Shown piece after piece: positions 9,149 to 17,526 of a stretch of DNA of 64,000 nt. The stretch spans positions 434,001 through 498,000 of the forward strand of contig NZ_FXAF01000002.1 of the NCBI RefSeq assembly GCF_900177415.1. Reading direction: 5' to 3'. The translations under genes and the position numbers were made by a program. The notes beneath the pieces are model-generated. The model did no database searches and was not told where the DNA came from. It saw only the letters and a program-made list of their open reading frames with translations. The DNA comes from Xaviernesmea oryzae. GTDB lineage: Bacteria > Pseudomonadota > Alphaproteobacteria > Rhizobiales > Rhizobiaceae. Position 1 is the first letter of the stretch. Each line of letters starts with the position of its first letter.

Positions 9149-10198
9149 CTATTCGTGCCAGGCCTTCCCCAAAATTCTGAGCCAGTTTTTCCGGCACAGC
9201 TTTATTAGCTCTTCGTCAGCGTAGCCCGCGTTCCTGAGCGCCGCAACCAGATTTTGATTGCCCGCAGCATCATGAATCTCTTCGGGAATCGAGGCGCCGT
9301 CGAAATCCGAGCCGAGCGCCACGTGATCGATTCCCATGCGGCCGACCATGTGGTCGACATGGCGCACCATGTCGGAAATCGGCGTCGCCACATTGTCGCG
9401 GCCGTCGGGCCTCAGCATGGTCACGGCGTAGTTGAGCCCGACGAGGCCGCCGCTTTCCTTGATCGCGTCGAGCTGCTTGTCGGTGAGGTTGCGGGCGACG
9501 GGGGTCAGCGCATGCGCGTTGGAATGGCTGGCGACCAGCGGCTGGTCCGTGGTCTTGGCGACATCCCAGAACCCTTTCTCGGTAATATGCGCAAGATCGA
9601 TCAGGATGCCGAGCCGGTTGCAGGCCCTGACGAGTTCGAACCCGAGATCGGTAAGGCCGGGGCCGGTATCCGGCGACATGGGATAGGCGAAGGGCACGCC
9701 GTGGCCGAAGATGTTGTGGCGGCTCCAGACGGGGCCGAGCGAGCGAAGGCCGGCGGCGTGGAAGACTTCGAGATTGTCGAGATCGGGATCGATCGGCTCG
9801 CAGCCTTCCATATGCAGGACGGCGGCGAAGACGCCCTCTTCCATGGCCTTGCGGATGTCGGCGGTGGAACGGCAGAGCCGCCAGCCGCCGGCGCGGTCGA
9901 GCCTGAGCGCGATCGATGCCTTTTCGAGCGCAACCGTCAGCGACGGCAGGTGGTCGAGGGGCGCGGACAGCGGGGTCACGTAGCGGCCGCTCGAATCGGG
10001 GTCCTTGAGAACCAGGTCGCCGGACGGGATATAGATGGCGCACAGCCCTCCGGCCAGCCCGCCGGCCTTGGCGCGGGGGGCGTCGATATGGCCGTTCGGC
10101 GTCCCCTTCATGAATTCGGCGATCGGATCGCCGCCCCCTTTCATGCTCCGCCAGAGCCGCAGGAGCACGTCGTTATGGCCGTCGAAAACCAATTCCAT
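9149..10198 (-). CDS. Membrane dipeptidase family (peptidase M19) zinc dipeptidase
   Basis: 349-residue zinc dipeptidase of the renal dipeptidase family, hydrolysing dipeptides. Metal ligands are visible in order: HND in DGHNDVLLRLW near residue 8, the bridging glutamate in LHMEGCEPID, the histidine of LVASHSNAHAL, and the conserved DHVALGSDFDGA near the C terminus. The start at 10198 (MELVFDGHNDV) matches family N termini; the open frame continues to 10270 but adds only a basic stretch. The ribosome site is weak (GGGACGGG). It lies directly upstream of the peptide-type transporter, so it probably cleaves imported substrate. No signal peptide is seen, so it is likely cytoplasmic. Confidence 0.9.
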   Translation of the reverse strand: MELVFDGHNDVLLRLWRSMKGGGDPIAEFMKGTPNGHIDAPRAKAGGLAGGLCAIYIPSGDLVLKDPDSSGRYVTPLSAPLDHLPSLTVALEKASIALRLDRAGGWRLCRSTADIRKAMEEGVFAAVLHMEGCEPIDPDLDNLEVFHAAGLRSLGPVWSRHNIFGHGVPFAYPMSPDTGPGLTDLGFELVRACNRLGILIDLAHITEKGFWDVAKTTDQPLVASHSNAHALTPVARNLTDKQLDAIKESGGLVGLNYAVTMLRPDGRDNVATPISDMVRHVDHMVGRMGIDHVALGSDFDGASIPEEIHDAAGNQNLVAALRNAGYADEELIKLCRKNWLRILGKAWHE

Positions 10199-10276
10199 GA
10201 ACCCGTCCCGAGTATTTTTGAAGTCCGGATGAGCGATCCTAGCCAGGCGCCTTTCTTTCGCAAGGCGCAATTCGTC

Positions 10277-10954
10277 TCATACGGCCCAGCGCCCCTCTCC
10301 GGCCCTTTTCAGCATCGGCGTGCGAAACGAGCCGACGACGCGCGGCCGCCATTGCGGCCCGAAGGCGTCGAGCCTGTCGTGCCAGCGCTCCGACTGCAGC
10401 ATCGCCGCGCCGATGACGACCGGCTCGATGCCGAGCGAGGCCATCAGGGAAAGGCCCGAGACGATCGAGGTGCCGCTGGAGATCACGTCGTCCACCAGCG
10501 CGACGCGCTTGCCCTGAATGAGCGGCAGCATGCGGGGATCGACATAGAGCCGCTTCTGCTGTTCCGGCGTGGTGATGGAGGAAAGCGGCACGGACAGCGT
10601 CTCGTCGTACCAGAATTTGCGGGAGGTCCCGAGCGGCACGTAGCGCGTGAACCCGAGCGAACGGGCGACGGCGGCGGCAAGCGTCAGCCCCAGCGTCGGC
10701 AGGCCGACGATCACTTCCGGCCGATGGGCGGCGAGCTTCGGCGCAAGGTCGGCGGCAAGCGCATCCTGCACGTCGAAACTCGCCTGGTTGACGATCAGCG
10801 AGGCGAGCGCATGTTCGCCGTCGGCAAGCGGCCGGATCGGCAGTCTGATCTGGCTGCCGTCATCCAGCGTCGCCGGATAGAAACCGGAAAACGGCCCGGC
10901 CGGGTCGAAGCTTCCAGGCGGATGCACGTCCTGCCAGAAATCATGCGGCTGCAT
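10277..10954 (-). CDS. Phosphoribosyltransferase-fold protein, probably purine salvage
   Basis: 225-residue type I phosphoribosyltransferase-like protein. The PRPP-binding motif is VALVDDVISSGTS (about residues 151-163), preceded by the PRT core strand EVIVGLPTLGLTLAAAVA. The start ATG at 10954 has AGGTGG 6 nt upstream; a GTG at 10963 directly abuts the adenine deaminase stop and is less likely. Gene order after nucleoside hydrolase and adenine deaminase suggests it returns a purine base to the nucleotide pool. The N-terminal 75 residues and the C-terminal end do not look like a standard Apt or Hpt, so base specificity is open, and a regulatory PRT is possible. Confidence 0.78.
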   Translation of the reverse strand: MQPHDFWQDVHPPGSFDPAGPFSGFYPATLDDGSQIRLPIRPLADGEHALASLIVNQASFDVQDALAADLAPKLAAHRPEVIVGLPTLGLTLAAAVARSLGFTRYVPLGTSRKFWYDETLSVPLSSITTPEQQKRLYVDPRMLPLIQGKRVALVDDVISSGTSIVSGLSLMASLGIEPVVIGAAMLQSERWHDRLDAFGPQWRPRVVGSFRTPMLKRAGEGRWAV

Positions 10955-10963
10955 CGGTCCCAC

Positions 10964-12751
10964 CTATTCGAGAATTTCGAGAATCGGAGATTCCAATAGC
11001 GTGCCGGTCGTGACATCGGCAATGCCGCGATCGGTCTGGTGCGGACCGGGATTGCAGGCGAGCGTCGCGCCGAAACAGGCCTTGAAGACGAGGTAGGGCG
11101 GCTGCCACTCGACGACCCGGTCCATGGCGGCGCGGATGTTGCGGAAACCTTCGGCCACCTCTTCCATCGGCGCTTCGGAGACGAGGCCGGAGAGCGGCAG
11201 CGGCAGGAGCGCCTCGACCTTGCCGCCGATCGCCACCGCCATGCCGCCGCCCGCCGCGATCACCGCATTGGCGGCCGCCGCCATATCCGCCGGATCGGAA
11301 CCGAAGACGGTGAGATTGTGGCTGTCATGGGCGAGCGTCGTGGCGAAGGCGCCTTTCCACCGGCCCCAGCCGGTGAGGAACCCAAGACGGGTGCGGCTGT
11401 CGACGCGGCCGTGGCGGTGGGTGACCGCAATCAGGGTCGTTCCCTCCGGGGGTACCACATAGCCGTCGGCGACATCCGCATCCGTCTGCCCCCAGTTGGT
11501 GAAACGCGGGCGATCGATCGTTGCGAGCCGGACCTTCCTGGCCGTCGCGGGAAGCTTGAAATCCTCGGCCCGCAAGGGCTCGAGCCTGACCGAGCCCTTG
11601 AGCGGCGAAGGATCGACGGAGCCCACCTCGACGATCATGGCGCCGTCGCGTGCGATCGGCGTGCCGCTCGCGAGCACATGCCGCGCACGGAAATCCTTGA
11701 GATCTTCGAAAAGCACGATATCCGCCCGGCGCCCGGCGGCGATCAGGCCGAGATCGGCCCGGCCGATCCGGACGGCGGCATTCAGCGTCGCCGCCTGCAG
11801 CGCCCATTCGGGCCTCATGCCGTAGCGCACCAGCCGGCGCACCACGTCGTCGAGACCGCCGCCCCCGACGAGATCGTCCGGGAAGACGTCGTCGGTGCAG
11901 AGCGTCACGGTCTGCGGCAGATGGCCGAGCGTATTGAGCGCCTCGACGAATTCCGGCAGCAGGTGGTCGTGCGAGCCGCGCATCTCGATCGTCAGCCCGG
12001 CGCGCAGCTTGGAGAGGAAGTCGGCGGCGGAAACCAGCTCGTGATCGGAAGTGACGCCGGCCGCCATGAAGGCGGCGAGATCGGGGCCGGCAAGGCCGCG
12101 CGCATGGCCGCAGACCAGCTTCTCGGATGTCAGCGCCACCTGCACGATCGCGCTCATGCGCGGATCGCGGTCGATGACGCCGCGCATGTTCATGACCTCG
12201 GCAAGCCCGCCGATCTTCGGCCAGAACAGCATTTCCTCGATCGCCGCGGCATCGAAATCGGCGCCTGCCGTTTCCAGGCCCGGCGCGGAAGGCACGCAGG
12301 ACGGCGCCAGCACGACCGCGCGCAGCGGCAGCGGCCTGACCGCCTCGACCGCCCAGCGCACGCCGTCGATGCCGTGCACGTTGCCGAACTCGTGCGGATC
12401 CCAGACGATGGTGGTCACCCCGCGCGGCAGGACCGCGCGGGCGTAAGTTCCGGGCGTCACCATCGAGCTTTCGATATGCATATGCGTGTCGATGAGCCCG
12501 GGCGAGACGAAGGCGCCCTTCGCATCGATGACCTGCGCGGCATCGGAACGGCTGCCGGCGTCATGGACGCTGGCGATCATCGGCCCGACGATGCCGATAT
12601 CGGCCGGCCTCAGCTCCCCCGTCACCATGTCCACCAGCATGCCGCCGGTGATCAGGATATCGAAAGGTGCGGCGCCGCGCGCCGCCGTGACGGCGCGATT
12701 GCGCAGCGCCGGATCGGTGAACTCCTGCACCGTCGCGATGATGTTCTTCAC
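10964..12751 (-). CDS. ade: Adenine deaminase
   Basis: 595-residue amidohydrolase converting adenine to hypoxanthine and ammonia. The N-terminal metal site is GLIDTHMHIESSM (about residue 88), followed by the family-typical TTIVWDPHEFGNVHGIDG. Further metal and active-site segments are CGHARGLAG and TLCTDDVFPDDL. The C-terminal adenine deaminase domain contains GFLTGWGRWKGAFATTLAHD and AAGGGMAVAIGG. Full length for the family. The start is a GTG at 12751 overlapping the nucleoside hydrolase stop (GTGA), so the two are translationally coupled. With its neighbours it forms a nucleoside-to-base-to-nucleotide route. Confidence 0.95.
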   Translation of the reverse strand: MKNIIATVQEFTDPALRNRAVTAARGAAPFDILITGGMLVDMVTGELRPADIGIVGPMIASVHDAGSRSDAAQVIDAKGAFVSPGLIDTHMHIESSMVTPGTYARAVLPRGVTTIVWDPHEFGNVHGIDGVRWAVEAVRPLPLRAVVLAPSCVPSAPGLETAGADFDAAAIEEMLFWPKIGGLAEVMNMRGVIDRDPRMSAIVQVALTSEKLVCGHARGLAGPDLAAFMAAGVTSDHELVSAADFLSKLRAGLTIEMRGSHDHLLPEFVEALNTLGHLPQTVTLCTDDVFPDDLVGGGGLDDVVRRLVRYGMRPEWALQAATLNAAVRIGRADLGLIAAGRRADIVLFEDLKDFRARHVLASGTPIARDGAMIVEVGSVDPSPLKGSVRLEPLRAEDFKLPATARKVRLATIDRPRFTNWGQTDADVADGYVVPPEGTTLIAVTHRHGRVDSRTRLGFLTGWGRWKGAFATTLAHDSHNLTVFGSDPADMAAAANAVIAAGGGMAVAIGGKVEALLPLPLSGLVSEAPMEEVAEGFRNIRAAMDRVVEWQPPYLVFKACFGATLACNPGPHQTDRGIADVTTGTLLESPILEILE

Positions 12752-13671
12752 CAGCTTGCCTCCGCCCGCAACGTTTCGAGAATGACGGTCCTCGCCGCCT
12801 CGGTATCGATCTCCACGCCATAGGCGGCGTTGAATTCGGCATGGCCGGCGCGTGCCTCGACCACGGTGCGGCCGCGGGTGAGCATCCCGGCAAGCTCGAC
12901 ATCGAGACGCGCCTCGCGCCAGGTCACATGCTCCGGATAGACGAAGGCGACGGCTGCAACCGCATCGTAGAGCGCCATGGCCGGACGGCCGCGGCTGGTG
13001 GCGATCGCCACGAAACCGGCGAGCAGGTCGGCGACGAGTTCGGCGTTGCGACCGCCGGCTGCCCGGACCGGCGCGATGTCGTCTGGTCCGCAGAGAACCT
13101 TGCGGCAGAGGTCGAGGTCGACCATCCGGAACGGGATCTTGTGGGCAAGCACGATCGCCAGTGCTTCCGGATCGGCATAGGCGTTGAACTCGGCCGATGC
13201 CGTATGGTTGCCGGCCGTCACCCCGCCGCCCATCCAGGTGAGATCGGTGATCTTCGCGGCAAGGTCCGGCCGCGCAAGGGCGACGGCCGCGATATTGGTC
13301 AGCGGCCCGAGCGCCAGGATGCGCCGCTCGCCCTCGCCTTTTTCAAGCCAGGCGCAGAGCGCTTCGAAGGCGTCGTCCTGAAAGGTGTCCGCGGCATCCG
13401 GCAGGCTCACGCCCGCGGTCGGAATGCCGGTCCGGCCGAGCACGTTGGTCGCCGTCTCCAGCCGGCCCAGCACCGGCGCATCGCGCCCCGCATGGATCGG
13501 GAACGGCCAGACGAAGGCCGAGGCGGCTCCGGCCGCATTGCGCCGGACGTTGTCCATCGGCGCGTTGCCGAACACCAGCGAAACGCCGTCGATCGCAAGG
13601 CCCGCATGCGCCGCGACCATGATCGCGGCGATGTCGTCGAAGCCCATGTCGGTATCGATCCAGATGCCCAT
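12748..13671 (-). CDS. Inosine/uridine-preferring-type nucleoside hydrolase
   Basis: 307-residue nucleoside N-ribohydrolase that splits ribonucleosides into base and ribose. The calcium-binding signature is at the very N terminus, D6-T7-D8-M9-G10-F11-D12-D13. Other family segments are LALGPLTNIAAVALARPDL, TWMGGGV and EFNAYADPEA, the last supplying substrate-binding residues. The ATG at 13671 follows the importer ATPase gene by 3 nt, and its end overlaps adenine deaminase. Coupling to adenine deaminase points to adenosine or other purine nucleosides as substrate; that is inference. Confidence 0.93.
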   Translation of the reverse strand: MGIWIDTDMGFDDIAAIMVAAHAGLAIDGVSLVFGNAPMDNVRRNAAGAASAFVWPFPIHAGRDAPVLGRLETATNVLGRTGIPTAGVSLPDAADTFQDDAFEALCAWLEKGEGERRILALGPLTNIAAVALARPDLAAKITDLTWMGGGVTAGNHTASAEFNAYADPEALAIVLAHKIPFRMVDLDLCRKVLCGPDDIAPVRAAGGRNAELVADLLAGFVAIATSRGRPAMALYDAVAAVAFVYPEHVTWREARLDVELAGMLTRGRTVVEARAGHAEFNAAYGVEIDTEAARTVILETLRAEASW

Positions 13672-13674
13672 GGC

Positions 13675-14700
13675 TCAAGCAAACCTCGCAAGCGGCGCAG
13701 CCTTTTCGGCCGGCAGGTCGAAGGAAAGGTCGGCACCCAGCGCATGCGCCGGCTGGCTTGCCTCCACCTCGGCCTTGATCGGGCCGAAGGGCGTGTCGAG
13801 CAGGTATTCCCGGCTGTCGCCGGCGAAGGATGTGCCGCGCACGGTGCCCCGGAAAGGACCTGATCCCAGGGTCACCATACGCGGCCGCCAGGCCAAACCC
13901 GCCGCTGATGGGGCTTGACCCGGGAGTTCGATGAGGCCGCCGCTCGTCTTCAGTCTTCCTTGTTCGAGCGGGAAAATGTTCTCGAAGCCGACGAAATCGG
14001 CGACGAAAGAGGAAACGGGACGGCTGTAGATATCTTCCGGCGAACCGATCTGCTCGATCGCGCCACCCTTCATCACCACAATTCGGTCGGCGAGCGCAAG
14101 GGCTTCCGCCTGGTCGTGCGTGACAAAAATCATCGTCACGCCGGTTTCCTTCTGCACCCGCTGCAGTTCCGTGCGCATTTCCAGCCGCAGGCGGGCGTCG
14201 AGGTTGGAAAGCGGCTCGTCGAGCAGCAGCACCTTCGGCTCCATGACCATGGAGCGGGCGAGCGCCACGCGCTGCTGCTGGCCCCCGGAAAGCTCGGCCG
14301 GCTTGCGGTTGGCGAAGCTGGAAAGCCCCACCGACTTGATGCCCGCCTGCACCTTGGCGTCGAGCTCCGTCCCGCGCATGCCCTTGAGCTTCAGGCCGAA
14401 GGCGACGTTCTCGTAGACCGAGAGGTGCGGGAAGAGCGCATAGGACTGGAAGACGAGGCCGACGGCGCGCTTGTTGGCCGGCACGCGGGTGATGTCTGCG
14501 CCGTCGAGCCGTACATGGCCGGACTTGACCGGCAGCAGCCCGGCGATGGCCCGCATCGTCGTCGTCTTGCCACAGCCGGAAGGGCCGAGCAGCGCGATGA
14601 GCTCGCCTTTCCGGATGCCGAGATCGAGATCGGCGACGGCGACCGTGTCGCCATAGGCGAGCGTCAGCTTTTCGAGCGAGAGGTAAGGCGCATCAGACAT
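13675..14700 (-). CDS. PotA-like ABC transporter ATP-binding protein
   Basis: 341-residue ATPase of the spermidine/putrescine/iron/phosphonate class. It has Walker A LLGPSGCGKTTTMR, the Q-loop region GLVFQSYALFPHLSVYENV, signature ELSGGQQQRVALARS, Walker B VLLLDEPLSNLDARLR and FVTHDQAEALALAD. A TOBE-type C-terminal domain follows from about residue 240. It overlaps the permease gene upstream by 8 nt and precedes the nucleoside hydrolase by 3 nt, so importer and hydrolases form one unit. The class annotation suggests polyamines, but the context suggests a purine compound. Confidence 0.92.
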   Translation of the reverse strand: MSDAPYLSLEKLTLAYGDTVAVADLDLGIRKGELIALLGPSGCGKTTTMRAIAGLLPVKSGHVRLDGADITRVPANKRAVGLVFQSYALFPHLSVYENVAFGLKLKGMRGTELDAKVQAGIKSVGLSSFANRKPAELSGGQQQRVALARSMVMEPKVLLLDEPLSNLDARLRLEMRTELQRVQKETGVTMIFVTHDQAEALALADRIVVMKGGAIEQIGSPEDIYSRPVSSFVADFVGFENIFPLEQGRLKTSGGLIELPGQAPSAAGLAWRPRMVTLGSGPFRGTVRGTSFAGDSREYLLDTPFGPIKAEVEASQPAHALGADLSFDLPAEKAAPLARFA

Positions 14701-15475
14701 AGCGGGAGAATCCGAGGAAACGTTCGGCGGCGAATACGATGCCGATGGAAAGGAAGGCGAGCAGCGAGGAGAGCGCCGCCACGGACGGGTCGAAGACGAT
14801 TTCCATGTAGGCGATCATGTCGATCGGCAGCGTGCGCACGCCCGGCCCGGACAGGAAGAGCGACACCGGCACCTGGTTGAAGCTGGTGACGAAGCCGAGG
14901 ATGAAGGCGGACAGAATGCCGCCGCGGATGTTCGGCATTACCACCCGGAAGAAGGCGCCGAGCCGCGAGGAACCGAGCAGCACCGCCGCTTCCTCGATGT
15001 CGGAGCGCAGGTTGTCGAGGCTCGCGGAGACGACGCGCACCGCATAGGGCAGCACCAGCGCCGTATGCGCGAGGAACAGCGCCGCCGTGATGCCGACCTG
15101 GAAGGGCACGACGATATAGCGCAGCAGCGCCAGGCCGACGATGATCCCCGGCACGATGATCGGCGCCGAGACGACGGTGCGGACGATTTCCGCCCCCGGC
15201 AGCTTGTAGCGGGAGAGCGCGTAGGACGCCGGGATGCCGAGCACCAGCGCCGCCGCCGTGCCGCCGATCGCGAGAAACAGCGACATGCCGAACGAGGCGC
15301 GGAAGCTTTCGACCGTGAAGACCTTCAATATCCAGCGCAGCGAAAAGCCCTGCGGCGGAAAATTCAGCGTCTCGCCGGCCGAAAACGAGGCGGCGACGAT
15401 GATCAGGAACGGCCCGATAAGGAAGGCCAGCACCAGAAGGAGCGTGAGAGGAATGAAGAGGCTGCGCGCGGTCAT
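14693..15475 (-). CDS. PotC-like ABC transporter permease
   Basis: 260-residue inner-membrane permease with about six helices, starting MTARSLFIPLTLLLVLAFLI. The EAA-type cytoplasmic loop reads DIEEAAVLLGSSRLGAFFRVVMPN, contacting the PotA-like ATPase. Its ATG at 15475 overlaps the stop of the other permease (ATGA), and its 3' end overlaps the ATPase gene by 8 nt. It forms a heterodimeric pore with 15472-16314. Confidence 0.9.
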   Translation of the reverse strand: MTARSLFIPLTLLLVLAFLIGPFLIIVAASFSAGETLNFPPQGFSLRWILKVFTVESFRASFGMSLFLAIGGTAAALVLGIPASYALSRYKLPGAEIVRTVVSAPIIVPGIIVGLALLRYIVVPFQVGITAALFLAHTALVLPYAVRVVSASLDNLRSDIEEAAVLLGSSRLGAFFRVVMPNIRGGILSAFILGFVTSFNQVPVSLFLSGPGVRTLPIDMIAYMEIVFDPSVAALSSLLAFLSIGIVFAAERFLGFSRYV

Positions 15476-16314
15476 TGGGCAGCCCTCTGCTTGTTGCGCG
15501 CGGTGGCGACGCGCTTCAGGAGAATGTTCGCGGCAAAGCTCATGACGATCAGGATGAAGGCAATGACGCTCGCCGAGACGAAATTGTTGGAGACGGAAAC
15601 CTGCTGGTAGAGCAGCGTTTCCAGCATCAGCACCTTGGAGCCGCCGAGAATGGCGGGCGTGATATAGGCCGTCAGCGAGCCGGTAAAGACCAGCGTGCCG
15701 CCGATGACGAGGCCTTCCTTGGTAAGCGGCAGGACGACCTTCCAGAAGACCTGGAACCAGTTGGCGCCGAGCACCCGGGCGGCGGGAATGGCGTCTTTCG
15801 GCATGTTTTCGAGCGCCGAGATCAGCGAGATGATCATCAGCGGCAGGAAGAGCTGCAGCAGGCCGATGAAGATCGCCGTCTCGGAGAAGAGGACGCGCAG
15901 CGGCGCCTCGGTAAGCCCCAAGAACTGGAACGCCTCGTTGACGATGCCGGTGCGGCCGAGGATGACGATCCAGGCATAGGTGCGCGCCACCGGCGAGATC
16001 ATCAGCGGCAGCACGACGAGGCCGGTCATCCTGCCCTTCATGCCGGGCTCCAGGCTGACGATCGCAAACGCCGCCGCATAACCGATCACGGCCGAGGCGA
16101 CCGTCACCAGCGCACCGAGCTTCAGGGTGCGCAGGAAGACGGTGCGGTTCAGCGAATTGGAGAAGAAATCCGTGTAGGCGGAAATCGTCCAGCCGCCGTC
16201 GGACCCGCGGAAGCCGTCGGAGAGCAGGATCACCACCGGCACGAGGAAGACCGCCGCGGCGAACAGCGCGGCAGGCAACGCAAGTGCAAGCGCTTCGGCC
16301 CTGTTTTGGAACAT
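15472..16314 (-). CDS. PotB-like ABC transporter permease
   Basis: 280-residue permease starting MFQNRAEALALALPAALFAA, with a first helix, a long periplasmic segment (GFRGSDGGWTISAYTDFF) and the coupling loop DAIPAARVLGANWFQVFWKVVLPL. GGAGACC lies about 8 nt before the ATG. It is separated from the upstream binding-protein gene (16492-17526) by 177 nt filled with a palindromic repeat; the rest of the operon downstream is tightly packed. Confidence 0.9.
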   Translation of the reverse strand: MFQNRAEALALALPAALFAAAVFLVPVVILLSDGFRGSDGGWTISAYTDFFSNSLNRTVFLRTLKLGALVTVASAVIGYAAAFAIVSLEPGMKGRMTGLVVLPLMISPVARTYAWIVILGRTGIVNEAFQFLGLTEAPLRVLFSETAIFIGLLQLFLPLMIISLISALENMPKDAIPAARVLGANWFQVFWKVVLPLTKEGLVIGGTLVFTGSLTAYITPAILGGSKVLMLETLLYQQVSVSNNFVSASVIAFILIVMSFAANILLKRVATARNKQRAAQ

Positions 16315-16347
16315 TGGTGGTGGTCTCCGATAGTGTAGTGCCGTGTG

Positions 16348-16472
16348 GCCCCCTCACCCGGCCTCCGCTTTGCTCGGCCACCCTCTCCCCGAGGGGAGAG
16401 GGGGATCGGCAACGCCGCGGCAACTTCCCTTCTCCCCAGCGGGGAGAAGGTGCCGGCAGGCGGATGAGGGGG
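16348..16472. repeat. RIME-like mosaic palindromic element inside an operon
   Basis: A 125-bp unit between binding-protein and permease genes. It holds two hairpins, CCCTCTCCCC-GA-GGGGAGAGGG (about 16381-16402) and CTTCTCCCC-AGC-GGGGAGAAG (about 16429-16449). Its outer ends, CCCCCTCACCCGGCC and CGGATGAGGGGG, are imperfect inverted copies. It belongs to the same family as the elements at 1.1, 30.5, 46.0 and 54.4 kb. Placed between the first and second transport genes, it could stabilise or attenuate the upstream message. Confidence 0.75.
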
Positions 16473-16491
16473 CTACGGTTTCAGTTCGAGC

Positions 16492-17526
16492 TTACTGCCC
16501 CACCGTCTCGTTCCAGCTCTTCACCCAGCCGGCGCGGTTGTCGAGCGAGACTGCGGACGGGATGAGCTTCAGGCTCTTCGCCGTATCCTCGCCATAGGTG
16601 AGGTTGTTGGCGATCTCGTCGGAGAGCTTGACTTGCCTGTTGGCCGGGCTGTCTACCAGCTTTTCGGCAAGCTTGGTCTGGACTTCGGTCGAGAGCCAGA
16701 AATCCATGAACTGCAGCGCCAGGTCCTGGTTCTTCGAACCCTTGGTGACGATCATGACGTTCATGCCGCCCGTCTGGCCTTCCTTCGGCGTCGCCCAGGC
16801 GACCGGCAGGCCGAGCTTGGTGAAGGGCGCCCAGGTGAAGCGGCCGATCGGCGCCGCCCAGATTTCTTCCTGCTGCATGAGCTGCACGAGCTGCGAGGAT
16901 TTCTCGTAGAAGGTGACGATCTCGTCCTTCTTTTCGCCCACCGCTTCGATCGCCGCCTTGAGGTCCGGCGTGTCCTTGCCGAGCGCCTGGCCGAGCATGT
17001 AGAGCGCCGGAGGACCCTGGTTGGTGGTGACGTTCGGCCAGGCGATGTGGCTCGCATATTCCGGCTTCAGGAGATCGGCCCAGGACTCGATCTTCATCTT
17101 GTCGGAACGGTAGGCGATCGAGGTGGCGTAGAAAGTGTAGCCGACGCTCATGCCGTCGCCGTTCGGATCCTTCGCCACGTCGTAAAGCTTGCCGAAGTTC
17201 GAAAGCTTGGCCGTGTCGATCTTGTCGATCAGGCCGGCGCGGGAGGCGGCCAGCGCATCGGCCATCGAAACGACGGCCATGTCGACCACCGGATTGGCCT
17301 TGTTGGCCTCCATCTTGGCCAGGCGCTCGACACTGTTGCCGGTCTCGACCACGAGCTTGCAGCCGCAGATCTTCTCGAAGGGAGAATAGACGATCTCCTT
17401 GTATTCGTCCTGGGCGAGCGCATAGACGGAAATCGTCAGCGTCTTTTCCTGGGCCAGGGCCTGAATTGGCGCTGCGCCCATGCTGAGCATCAGGGCGGCG
17501 CCCGATGCGAGAATGACCTTCTTCAT
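16492..17526 (-). CDS. PotD-like periplasmic substrate-binding protein
   Basis: 344-residue periplasmic binding protein of the polyamine/iron/thiamine class. The signal peptide is about residues 1-26 (MKKVILASGAALMLSMGAA, ending ALAQ). The mature part begins with KTLTISVYALAQDEYKEIVY and includes the PotD-type segments MSVGYTFYATSIAYRSDKM and WATPKEGQTGGMNVMIV. The ATG at 17526 overlaps the LacI-type regulator stop (ATGA), so regulator and binding protein are coupled. Downstream linkage to nucleoside hydrolase and adenine deaminase suggests a purine nucleoside or base ligand rather than a polyamine. Confidence 0.9.
   Translation of the reverse strand: MKKVILASGAALMLSMGAAPIQALAQEKTLTISVYALAQDEYKEIVYSPFEKICGCKLVVETGNSVERLAKMEANKANPVVDMAVVSMADALAASRAGLIDKIDTAKLSNFGKLYDVAKDPNGDGMSVGYTFYATSIAYRSDKMKIESWADLLKPEYASHIAWPNVTTNQGPPALYMLGQALGKDTPDLKAAIEAVGEKKDEIVTFYEKSSQLVQLMQQEEIWAAPIGRFTWAPFTKLGLPVAWATPKEGQTGGMNVMIVTKGSKNQDLALQFMDFWLSTEVQTKLAEKLVDSPANRQVKLSDEIANNLTYGEDTAKSLKLIPSAVSLDNRAGWVKSWNETVGQ

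Noticed and set aside
11039..12823. A 594-codon open frame on the plus strand opposite adenine deaminase
   Set aside because: Composition is Arg/His/Asp-rich with no domain; the opposite strand holds a clear full-length enzyme.
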